Shown in pieces: positions 57,607-64,000 of a stretch of DNA of 64,000 nt. Below the pieces are notes generated by a model. It had not been told where the DNA came from. It did not search any database and was given only the letters and a program-made list of their open reading frames with translations. The position numbers and the translations under genes are program-made. Position 1 is the first letter of the stretch, and each line of letters opens with the position of its first letter. Location: assembly GCF_006094695.1 (NCBI RefSeq), contig NZ_CP035103.1, positions 2,480,001 through 2,544,000 of the forward strand, in the 5' to 3' direction. The DNA comes from Kocuria rosea (GTDB lineage: Bacteria; Actinomycetota; Actinomycetes; Actinomycetales; Micrococcaceae).

Positions 57607-58370
57607 GCGGCGCCGTCCTGGCTCTCCAGGGTCGGCCGGCCGGCCAGGGTGTCCCCGCCGAGGGGGTCGCCGGCCTTGAGGTGGTCGAGGCGTCCCGTGC
57701 GAGGCAGGGTGCCGAGCCAGTTGCGCAGCAGCTGGATGCCCGCCTCGGAGGACTTCTCGGGGTGGAACTGCGTGGCGCACAGGGCCCCGTTCTCCACAGC
57801 GGCGATGAAGCGCCCGCCGTGGTCGGACCAGGTGACCTGCGGCGGCCGCATCTTCTGGATGCTCTGCGGGAAGTCCCACTCCTGCACCCCGTAGGAGTGC
57901 ACGAAGTAGAAGCGCTGGTCCTCGATGCCCCGGAACAGGACGCTGCCCTCGGGCGGGTCGACCGTGTTCCAGCCCATGTGCGGGACGACGTCGGCCTTCA
58001 GCCGTTCGACGACGCCGGGCCACTCGCCCATGCCCTCGGTCTCCTGGCCGTGCTCCACCCCGGAGTCGAAGAGGACCTGCAGGCCCACGCAGATGCCCAG
58101 CACGGGCCGTCCGCCGGCGAGGCGGCGGCCGATCAGGCGCAGCGCGTCCACGGAGCGCAGGCCGTCCATGACGGCGGCGAACGCGCCGACGCCGGGGACC
58201 ACGAGGCCGTCGGCGTCGAGCACCGCCTCGGGGTCGGCGCTGAGCACCACGTCCGCGCCGGCGGCCTCGAGGGCGCGCACGGCCGAGCGCACGTTGCCGG
58301 CGCCGTAGTCGAGGACCGTGACGGTGGGCCGGGCGGCGCCGTCGGTCGCGGCGGTGCCGTCGGCGCTCAC
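57603..58370 (-). CDS. hisH: imidazole glycerol phosphate synthase, glutamine amidotransferase subunit
   Basis: Provides ammonia to HisF. Class I amidotransferase triad: cysteine in [13 protein letters not shown] (about 92) and H/E in [14 protein letters not shown] (about 205). The protein has 255 residues with a C-terminal tail of about 35 beyond HisH. GTG 58370 overlaps the hisB stop. HisF is not in the window. Confidence 0.95.
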   Translation of the reverse strand: MSADGTAATDGAARPTVTVLDYGAGNVRSAVRALEAAGADVVLSADPEAVLDADGLVVPGVGAFAAVMDGLRSVDALRLIGRRLAGGRPVLGICVGLQVLFDSGVEHGQETEGMGEWPGVVERLKADVVPHMGWNTVDPPEGSVLFRGIEDQRFYFVHSYGVQEWDFPQSIQKMRPPQVTWSDHGGRFIAAVENGALCATQFHPEKSSEAGIQLLRNWLGTLPRTGRLDHLKAGDPLGGDTLAGRPTLESQDGAA

Positions 58371-58996
58371 AGGGCCCCCTTCGTGGACGGGATGCCGCGG
58401 ACCCGGGGATCGGGCTCCACGGCCTGGCGCAGCGCGCGGGCCAGGGCCTTGAACTGGGCCTCGGCGATGTGGTGCGGGTCCCGGCCGGCCAGCAGCGTGA
58501 CGTGCAGGCAGATCCCGGCGTGGTGGGCCAGGGACTCGAAGACGTGCTGGACCATGGAGCCGGTGAAGTGCCCGCCGATGAGGTGGTACTGCTGGCCCTC
58601 CGGCTCGCCGGTGTGCACCGCGTAGGGCCGGCCGGAGATGTCGACCACGGCGTTGGCCAGGGCCTCGTCCAGCGGGACGGTGGCCTCGCCGAACCGGCGG
58701 ATCCCGGCCTTCTCGCCCAGCGCCTGGCGCAGGGCGTCCCCGAGGACGATCGCGGTGTCCTCGACGGTGTGGTGGACGTCGATGTGGGTGTCCCCGGTCG
58801 CCCGGATCCGCATGTCGATCAGGGAGTGCTTCGACAGCGCGGTGAGCATGTGGTCGTAGAAGGGCACCGAGGTGTCGATGTCGTTCTCGCCGGTGCCGTC
58901 GAGGTCGATCTCGACGGACACCGTGGACTCGCTCGTGCGCCGCTCCAGGGCGGCGCGGCGGGGCGCACGGGTGCCGGTGGTGGTCTGGTCGCTCAT
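58367..58996 (-). CDS. hisB: imidazoleglycerol-phosphate dehydratase
   Basis: Single-function dehydratase of 209 residues without the phosphatase domain of E. coli HisB. Metal-binding histidine motifs DVHHTVEDT (about 82) and [11 protein letters not shown] (about 155) and the [15 protein letters not shown] end are present. ATG 58996 follows GAGGAG. It lies 144 bases after hisC and is coupled to hisH. Confidence 0.96.
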   Translation of the reverse strand: MSDQTTTGTRAPRRAALERRTSESTVSVEIDLDGTGENDIDTSVPFYDHMLTALSKHSLIDMRIRATGDTHIDVHHTVEDTAIVLGDALRQALGEKAGIRRFGEATVPLDEALANAVVDISGRPYAVHTGEPEGQQYHLIGGHFTGSMVQHVFESLAHHAGICLHVTLLAGRDPHHIAEAQFKALARALRQAVEPDPRVRGIPSTKGAL

Positions 58997-59140
58997 TCGG
59001 TGGGAACTCCTCGCGGGCGCGGCACGGCCGTCGGTGGGCCGCGGATGGTCCGGGCCGGGACGCACGGCGGCGCCCCGGGCCCGGTGGTGGTGGTCTGCCT
59101 CCATGCTATCCGGGTCGGGAGGACCCGGCCCCGGGGCCCC

Positions 59141-60244
59141 TCAGCCGGCGGAGACGATCCGCTCCATGCTGGTCAGGAACGCGGTGGTCTCCTCCTCGGT
59201 GCCGGCGGTGACGCGCAGGTGGCCGGGGATCCCGACGTCCCGCACGAGCACCCCGTCCTCGAGCAGCTCCCCCCACACGGCCCGGGAGTCCTCCATGCCG
59301 CCGAAGAACACGAAGTTGGAGTCCGACTCGGCCGGCTCCAGCCCGATCCGCTTGAGCTCGTCGACGATCCGGTCGCGCTGGACCTTGATGTCCTCCACGT
59401 TGGCCAGCAGCGACTCCGAGTGGCGCAGGGCCGCCAGGGCCGTGGCCTGGGTGACGGCGGAGAGGTGGTACGGCAGCCGGACCAGGCGCACGGCGTCGGC
59501 GACCTCCGGCGCCGCCGCGAAGTAGCCGAGGCGGGCGCCGGCGAGCGCGAACGCCTTGCTCATGGTGCGGGAGACGATCAGCCGGGGCCGGCCCTCGAGC
59601 AGCGTGAGCGCGGTGGGGGTGCCGCCGTGGGAGAACTCCGCGTACGCCTCGTCGACCACCACGACGGTGCGGAACTCCTCCCCCGCCTCGTACACGGCGG
59701 TGACCACGTCCGAGCCCAGCGCGGTGCCGGTCGGGTTGTTGGGCGAGCAGAGGAAGACCACGTCGGGGCGGTGCCGGCGCACCTGCTCGGCCGCGGACTC
59801 CGCGGACAGGCCGAAGTCCGCCGCCCGCTCCCCGGCGACGAAGCCGGTGTGCGTGCCGGAGGCCAGCAGCGGGTACATCGAGTAGGTGGGGACGAAGCTG
59901 AGCAGGGTGCGGCCCGGGCCGCCGAAGGCCTGCAGGATCTGCTGCAGGATCTCGTTGGACCCGTTGGCCGCCCACAGGTTCCCGGGCCCGAGCCCGTGGC
60001 CGAGGTACGCGGCGAGCTCCTCGCGCAGGGCGGTGAACTCGCGGTCCGGGTACCGGTTGAGGGTCCAGGCCGCCTCGGTGACCTCCCGGACGATCGCCGC
60101 GTGCACGTCCGCCGGGACCGGATGGGTGTTCTCGTTGGTGTTGAGCGCCACGGCGACGTCGAGCTGCGGGGCGCCGTACGGCGTCTTGCCGCGCAGGTCG
60201 TCGCGGAGCGGGAGGGCGTTGAGTCGGTCCAGGTTCTGCGTCAC
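59141..60244 (-). CDS. hisC: histidinol-phosphate aminotransferase
   Basis: PLP enzyme converting imidazole acetol phosphate to histidinol phosphate. It has 367 residues, with LNTNENTHPVP (about 34), NGSNEILQQILQAFGG for cofactor binding, SPNNPTGT (about 166), VDEAYAEFS and the PLP lysine in SRTMSKAFALAGARLGY (about 230). TAAACT at 60251-60256 lies 7 bases before the GTG at 60244, so translation probably starts at the first base of the RNA. Four 14-bp repeats lie over the -35 region. Confidence 0.95.
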   Translation of the reverse strand: MTQNLDRLNALPLRDDLRGKTPYGAPQLDVAVALNTNENTHPVPADVHAAIVREVTEAAWTLNRYPDREFTALREELAAYLGHGLGPGNLWAANGSNEILQQILQAFGGPGRTLLSFVPTYSMYPLLASGTHTGFVAGERAADFGLSAESAAEQVRRHRPDVVFLCSPNNPTGTALGSDVVTAVYEAGEEFRTVVVVDEAYAEFSHGGTPTALTLLEGRPRLIVSRTMSKAFALAGARLGYFAAAPEVADAVRLVRLPYHLSAVTQATALAALRHSESLLANVEDIKVQRDRIVDELKRIGLEPAESDSNFVFFGGMEDSRAVWGELLEDGVLVRDVGIPGHLRVTAGTEEETTAFLTSMERIVSAG

Positions 60245-60250
60245 CCGGAC

Positions 60251-60256
60251 AGTTTA
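60251..60256 (-). promoter_or_regulatory. hisC -10 element, leaderless start
   Basis: TAAACT on the minus strand, 6 bases before GTG 60244. Confidence 0.55.
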
Positions 60257-60267
60257 GTGCTCCGCCC

Positions 60268-60323
60268 GGGGCGTACAGATCGGGGCGTACAGATCGGGGT
60301 GTACAGAGCGGGGCGTGCTGATC
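60268..60323. repeat. four 14-bp tandem repeats upstream of hisC
   Basis: Units GGGGCGTACAGATC, GGGGCGTACAGATC, GGGGTGTACAGAGC and GGGGCGTGCTGATC follow each other without gaps and cover the hisC -35 region. The end of the array is 12 bases from the stop of the LysM gene. Confidence 0.85.
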
Positions 60324-60334
60324 GGGCGGGCGGC

Positions 60335-60763
60335 TCAGGTGGCCGGGACCTCGAGGAGCTGGCCGGCCACGAGCACGGAGCTGTCCAGGTCGTTGAGCTC
60401 CACGATTTCGTCCATGACTTCCCGCGGGTCCCGGTCCGGATCGGCCGCCACGGCGAGCTCCCAAAGGCTCTGCCCGGGGAACACGGTGGTCTGCTCGGTC
60501 CCGGAGCCCGGGACGGGTGCGCTCGTGGCCGTGGCCGTCGAGGGGACGAGGAAGATCACGGCGAGCACCACCAGGGCGGCGGAGCCGGCCAGGACGGGCA
60601 GCCCCAGGAACACCAGGCGGCCGCGGCGGGTCAGGGTCAGCGGGGTGCGGGACGCGGAGCGGGCGGGACGGGCCCGCCGGAGCGCACGGCCGAGCCCCCG
60701 GGCGGATCCTGCGGACTCGCGGCGGCGGGCGACGACGGCGGTGAGGGTGGCACTGGCACTCAT
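60335..60763 (-). CDS. LysM-domain membrane protein, probable SOS cell-division inhibitor
   Basis: A 142-residue protein divergent from lexA. A basic N-terminus of about 45 residues is followed by one membrane helix (LVFLGLPVLAGSAALVVLAVIF, split, about 50-72) and a LysM domain (VFPGQSLWELAVAADPDRDPREV to LEVPAT, about 94-142). The same arrangement (helix plus LysM, next to lexA) is that of ChiZ (Rv2719c) of M. tuberculosis and YneA of Bacillus, which stop division during DNA damage. ATG 60763 follows AAGGAG. An SOS box about 85 bases upstream supports damage induction. ChiZ's hydrolase activity cannot be judged from this sequence. Confidence 0.87.
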   Translation of the reverse strand: MSASATLTAVVARRRESAGSARGLGRALRRARPARSASRTPLTLTRRGRLVFLGLPVLAGSAALVVLAVIFLVPSTATATSAPVPGSGTEQTTVFPGQSLWELAVAADPDRDPREVMDEIVELNDLDSSVLVAGQLLEVPAT

Positions 60764-60847
60764 GACATGAACTCCTTGACGTTCCCGCACGGAGCGGGCG
60801 ATCTCGAACACCGGTCCGGTCGACGACCCTCGCGGGCCTCCATTCGA

Positions 60848-60863
60848 TCGAACATACTTTCGA
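60848..60863. promoter_or_regulatory. SOS box for the LysM gene (LexA operator)
   Basis: TCGAACATACTTTCGA differs at one base from the actinobacterial/Bacillus LexA site TCGAAC-N4-GTTCGA. Confidence 0.85.
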
Positions 60864-60914
60864 ATACCGATGACCCATGTCTAGCACGTGTCTGCGAATG
60901 CTGTCGACAGCGGG

Positions 60915-60955
60915 TCGTACATATGTTTGAACACACACGGCGTGTCGCCTAGGCT
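60915..60955 (+). promoter_or_regulatory. lexA: lexA promoter overlapped by a second SOS box
   Basis: TCGTACATATGTTTGA (60915-60930) matches the LexA site with two changes and overlaps the -35 TTGAAC (60927-60932). A 17-base spacer leads to TAGGCT (60950-60955). This is the expected autoregulation of lexA. Confidence 0.8.
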
Positions 60956-61107
60956 GAGGACAGGTCCGGGCCCCCGGCCGGCGCGCGCTGCGGATCCCCT
61001 GCGCCTGCCGACCGGGACCCATCGAACCACCCGGGTCCGACATCGGAACCGGGACCGCGCAGACCGGCTGCGGCACCTGCAGCCGGACGGGAAAGGACGA
61101 CGCTCCC

Positions 61108-61887
61108 ATGGCCCAGCCCCCCACCCCCGAGGAGCCCCGCGCCCAGGGCGCCCGCCCCGGGGCACGCTCGCGCAGCCGCGGGCTCACCGTGCGCCAGCGC
61201 ACCATCCTCGAGGCCATCCAGCGCTCCATCGCCGAGCACGGCTATCCGCCGTCCATGCGGGAGATCGGGGACCTCGTGGGCCTGGCCTCGCTCTCCAGCG
61301 TCACCCACCAGCTCGCCCAGCTCGAGAAGCTGGGCTATCTGCGCCGCGACCCCAAGCGCCCGCGGGCCATGGAGGTGCTCACTCCCCTGCAGCTGCGCGG
61401 GACCGACGGGGCGGAGTCCGCCGAGCCGTCGCAGGAGGCCCCGGCGCCACCGGCGGGCCGGACCGCTCGTCCCGCCGCCCAGAACGCCGTGGCCGAGCTG
61501 TCCACCTCGGCGGACGTGACGATGGTCCCCCTGGTGGGCCACATCGCCGCCGGCGGGCCGATCACGGCCGAGCAGTCCGTGGAGGACGTCCTCGCGCTGC
61601 CCCGCCAGCTGGTCGGGCACGGCGAGCTGTTCATGCTGCGCGTCAAGGGCGACTCGATGATCGACGCCGCGATCTGCGACGGCGACTGGGTGGTGGTGCG
61701 CCGGCAGAGCGCCGCCGACAACGGTGACATCGTGGCCGCCCTGCTCGACGACGAGGCCACGGTCAAGACCTTCCGCCAGCGGGACGGCCACACCTGGCTG
61801 CTGCCGCAGAACACGCGCTACGAGCCGATCCTCGGCGACCACGCCACCGTGATGGGCAAGGTCGTCTCGGTGCTGCGCAGCCTCTGA
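61108..61887 (+). CDS. lexA: SOS repressor LexA
   Basis: Represses DNA-damage genes and cleaves itself when RecA is active. The winged helix-turn-helix occupies about residues 25-90 ([20 protein letters not shown]), a Pro/Ala-rich linker of about 35 follows, and the protease domain has the Ala148-Gly149 cleavage site in HIAAGGP, the nucleophile S183 in [15 protein letters not shown] and the base K220 in EATVKTF. It has 259 residues; the linker makes it a little longer than E. coli LexA. AAAGGA precedes the ATG. Confidence 0.97.
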   Translation: MAQPPTPEEPRAQGARPGARSRSRGLTVRQRTILEAIQRSIAEHGYPPSMREIGDLVGLASLSSVTHQLAQLEKLGYLRRDPKRPRAMEVLTPLQLRGTDGAESAEPSQEAPAPPAGRTARPAAQNAVAELSTSADVTMVPLVGHIAAGGPITAEQSVEDVLALPRQLVGHGELFMLRVKGDSMIDAAICDGDWVVVRRQSAADNGDIVAALLDDEATVKTFRQRDGHTWLLPQNTRYEPILGDHATVMGKVVSVLRSL

Positions 61888-61908
61888 GCCGCCGCACGCC
61901 CCGGCACC

Positions 61909-61938
61909 CGGGCCCTCCGCCGCCGGTGGGGGGGCCCG
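61909..61938. terminator. hairpin between lexA and the DinG-type gene
   Basis: CGGGCCCTCC pairs with the G-run and GGGCCCG downstream (10 bp with one G-T pair) between the two converging genes. Confidence 0.55.
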
Positions 61939-62038
61939 TTGCCGTCCGGGCCGGCCGCCGTCCGGACACCTCCTGCTGTCCGCACCCCGTGCGGGCCCGG
62001 CGCGGTCCGGGGAGACCCCGGGCGTCCGCCGGACGTGC

Positions 62039-64000
62039 TCAGCCCACGGAGAGCCGCTGCAGGGCGCCGAGCACCACCTGGCGGTCCGTGGTGGTCCACA
62101 GCGGCGGCAGGGACCCGCGGAGGAAGCCGCCGTAGCGGGCGGTCGCGATCCGGGAGTCCAGGATCGCCACGACGCCCCGGTCCCCGCCCGCGCGGATGAG
62201 CCGCCCGGCCCCCTGGGCGAGCCGCACGGCCGCGTGCGTCGCGGACACGGACATGAACCCGTTGCCGCCGGCCCGTTCCGCGGCGCGGCTGCGGGCGCTC
62301 GCCAGCGGGTCGTCCGGGCGCGGGAAGGGGATCCGGTCGATCATCACGAGCCGGCACGAGGCCCCCGGGACGTCGACGCCCTGCCACAGGCTCATCGTGC
62401 CGAACAGGCTCGTGGCCGGGTCGTCGGTGAACTCCTGGACGAGTCCCGCGAGCGAGGACTCCCCCTGGCACAGGATCGGCAGGTCGGTGCGCCCGCGGAG
62501 CGCCTCGGCCGCCTCCTCCGCCGCCCGGCGGGAGGAGAAGAGCCCGAGGGCCCCGCCCCTGGAGGCCTCCAGCAGGGCCAGCATCTCGTCCAGCTGGGCC
62601 TCCGTGAGCCGGCGGCCGGGCTTCTCCAGGTGCTTGGCGAGGTAGAGGATGCCCTGCTTCGGGTAGTCGAACGGGCTGCCGACGTCCACGCCCTCCCAGC
62701 GCGGGGCGCCCTCGCCCCGCAGGCCGAGGGCGCCGGCGGCGGAGTCGAAGGACGAGCCGACGGACAGGGTGGCGGAGGTGAGGACCACGGTGCGCCCGTC
62801 GAAGAGCCCCTCCCGCAGGGTGCCGGCCACGCTGAGCGGGGCCACGTGCAGGGTCGCCGGGTCGGTGTCCTCCGCGGGCACGTAGCCGCGGCCCGGCTCC
62901 CAGCCGCCCTGGCGCGAGATCCACAGCACCTCGCGGTGCTCCTCGGCGGCGAGGATCCGCTCGGCCAGGTCGAGGACGTCGCTCACCCGGGAGCGGGCCA
63001 TCTGCCGGCCGGCGTCCCCGTCCTTCTCCCCGGGACCGGCCTTGGACTCGGTCATCACGGTGCGGGCGGCGTCCCGGATCTGGGCCACGGCCGCCGCCTG
63101 GGCGTCCCCGAGGCCGCGGTGCAGCAGCTCGGCGGGAGCGCCCATCAGGGCGGCCTCGAGGTTGGCGGCCCCGGCGGTGAGCGAGTCGGGGCTCGCGGAG
63201 GTGTGCTTGCGCGCGGACGCGGCGGCCGAGCGGACCATCGCCGCGGAGAGCTGTCCGGTGACGGCGCCCGTCACCCGGTCCTGGAGCTCGTGGGCCTCGT
63301 CGATGACCACGACGTCGTGCTCGGGCAGCACCGTGATGCCCTCGAACGCGTTGATCGCGAGCAGGGCGTGGTTGGTGATGACGATGTCGGCCTCACCGGC
63401 CCGCTGCTTGGCGAGCTCCGCGAAGCAGTCCTCGACCAGGGGACAGCTGCGGCCCAGGCACTCCTTGGCCGTGACCGACACCTGGCGCCAGGCGCGGTCG
63501 CTGACCCCGGGGAGCACCTCGTCCCGGTCGCCGGTCCCGGTCTCGCGGGCCCACTCGCGCAGGCGCTGGACCTCCTGCCCCAGCCGCCCGGGGTTCTCGG
63601 CGGCCTCGGGCTGCGGCGGGCCGGGGTGCGGGGCGGCGTCGGGCAGCGCGAAGAGCGCGCCGGGCTCGTCGTCGGACGGGTAGCCGCCCTCGATCTTGTG
63701 CAGGCACGCGTAGTTGCTACGGCCCTTGAGCAGGGCCACGTCCACGTCCCGCTCGAGCTCGCCCTCGAGGGCGGCCAGCAGGCGCGGCACGTCCCGGCCG
63801 ACGATCTGCGACTGCAGCGCGAGCGTCGCGGTGGCCACGACCACCGGCTTGTCCGCGCGCTGGGCGTGCTCCACGAGCGGGGCCAGGTACGCGAGGGACT
63901 TGCCGGTGCCGGTCCCCGCCTGGACCAGCAGGTGCCGGCCCCGGTCCAGGGCCTCGGCCACCTTGGCGGTCATCAGCCGCTGCCCGTCCCGGACCTGCCC
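62039..64000 (-). CDS. dinG: DinG/XPD-type ATP-dependent DNA helicase, partial
   Basis: Superfamily 2 helicase with an iron-sulfur cluster. The reading frame continues past the window end: before the ATG at 63973 it reads GQVRDGQRL in frame, the Q-motif region of the family, so the true start lies beyond 64000. Visible: Walker A VQAGTGTGKS, the cysteines of NYACLHK and KECLGRSCPLVEDC that hold the [4Fe-4S] cluster, DEAH in VVIDEAHELQDRV, and the C-terminal motifs SLWQGVDVPGASC and QGAGRLIRAGGDRG. 653 residues are seen. Position next to lexA and the damage-inducible nature of dinG in E. coli fit SOS-linked repair, but no SOS box for it can be seen here. Confidence 0.92.
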   Translation of the reverse strand, partial: GQVRDGQRLMTAKVAEALDRGRHLLVQAGTGTGKSLAYLAPLVEHAQRADKPVVVATATLALQSQIVGRDVPRLLAALEGELERDVDVALLKGRSNYACLHKIEGGYPSDDEPGALFALPDAAPHPGPPQPEAAENPGRLGQEVQRLREWARETGTGDRDEVLPGVSDRAWRQVSVTAKECLGRSCPLVEDCFAELAKQRAGEADIVITNHALLAINAFEGITVLPEHDVVVIDEAHELQDRVTGAVTGQLSAAMVRSAAASARKHTSASPDSLTAGAANLEAALMGAPAELLHRGLGDAQAAAVAQIRDAARTVMTESKAGPGEKDGDAGRQMARSRVSDVLDLAERILAAEEHREVLWISRQGGWEPGRGYVPAEDTDPATLHVAPLSVAGTLREGLFDGRTVVLTSATLSVGSSFDSAAGALGLRGEGAPRWEGVDVGSPFDYPKQGILYLAKHLEKPGRRLTEAQLDEMLALLEASRGGALGLFSSRRAAEEAAEALRGRTDLPILCQGESSLAGLVQEFTDDPATSLFGTMSLWQGVDVPGASCRLVMIDRIPFPRPDDPLASARSRAAERAGGNGFMSVSATHAAVRLAQGAGRLIRAGGDRGVVAILDSRIATARYGGFLRGSLPPLWTTTDRQVVLGALQRLSVG

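Larger units (their letters stand above)
60764..61107. promoter_or_regulatory. divergent control region lexA/LysM gene
   Basis: 344 bases without a gene, holding the two SOS boxes, the lexA promoter and CTGTCGACAG (60901-60910), a perfect palindrome of unknown use. The lexA leader of about 145 bases is GC-rich; I see no further element in it. Confidence 0.7.

Overview
The window is very GC-rich, uses GTG starts and many 4-base start/stop overlaps, and carries the actinobacterial order infC-rpmI-rplT, pheS-pheT, argCJBDFR, tyrS, tlyA-nadK-recN-pyrG-xerD that is also known from Mycobacterium tuberculosis. The 16S and 23S sequences and the synteny point to Micrococcaceae, most likely Kocuria; the genus is from memory of 16S sequences, not from a search.

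Layout. 1-4040: end of a GntR-type regulator and the methylcitrate genes prpD-prpB-prpC (+). 4075-15695 (-): a secreted VanY-type carboxypeptidase with LGFP-like repeats, xerD, a NUDIX ADP-ribose pyrophosphatase, pyrG, recN, nadK, tlyA, a small conserved protein, a HAD phosphatase and a repeat-rich TPR-like protein, most of them translationally coupled. 15857-17958: a dicarboxylate symporter, a truncated YCII-domain gene and a GyrI-like protein. 18082-25302 (-): a complete rRNA operon (16S-23S-5S, no tRNA in the spacer) whose 16S gene is split by an intact IS481-family element. 25345-33138 (-): tyrS, a HelD-type RNA polymerase-associated helicase, apt, a 3-methyladenine DNA glycosylase, argH and argG. 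33451-37394: catalase, an acyl-CoA ligase and an ankyrin protein, which sit between argG and the rest of the arginine genes. 37435-43449 (-): argC-J-B-D-F-R. 43783-46830: a quinone oxidoreductase coupled to an M1 aminopeptidase, and an unknown membrane protein. 47022-54586 (-): pheT, pheS, a MutT-type hydrolase, an rRNA methyltransferase, rplT, rpmI and infC, with an unknown + strand gene (50939-51367) inside the block. 54924-60244: DUF503, DUF1844 and SseB genes, then hisA(priA), a small membrane protein, hisH, hisB and hisC. 60335-64000: a LysM protein divergent from lexA across two SOS boxes, and most of a DinG-type helicase.

How it works together. Most of the window is housekeeping: arginine synthesis under ArgR (matching candidate operators before argC and argG), histidine synthesis, translation factors, and the SOS switch. 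The standout is the rRNA operon. A 1,117-bp IS481-family element lies in the conserved GCTAGT segment of 16S rRNA, with TGT...ACA ends and a 6-bp ACTAGC duplication matching the NCTAGN target of this family; the in-frame TAG stop of the transposase comes from the duplicated target. The rest of the 16S gene looks undamaged, so the insertion is probably recent and tolerated because of other rRNA operons. Secondary points are an infC gene that must start at ATT and sits behind a possible attenuator, a protein with an RGD-rich repeat domain and an acidic tail, and several promoters that predict leaderless mRNAs.
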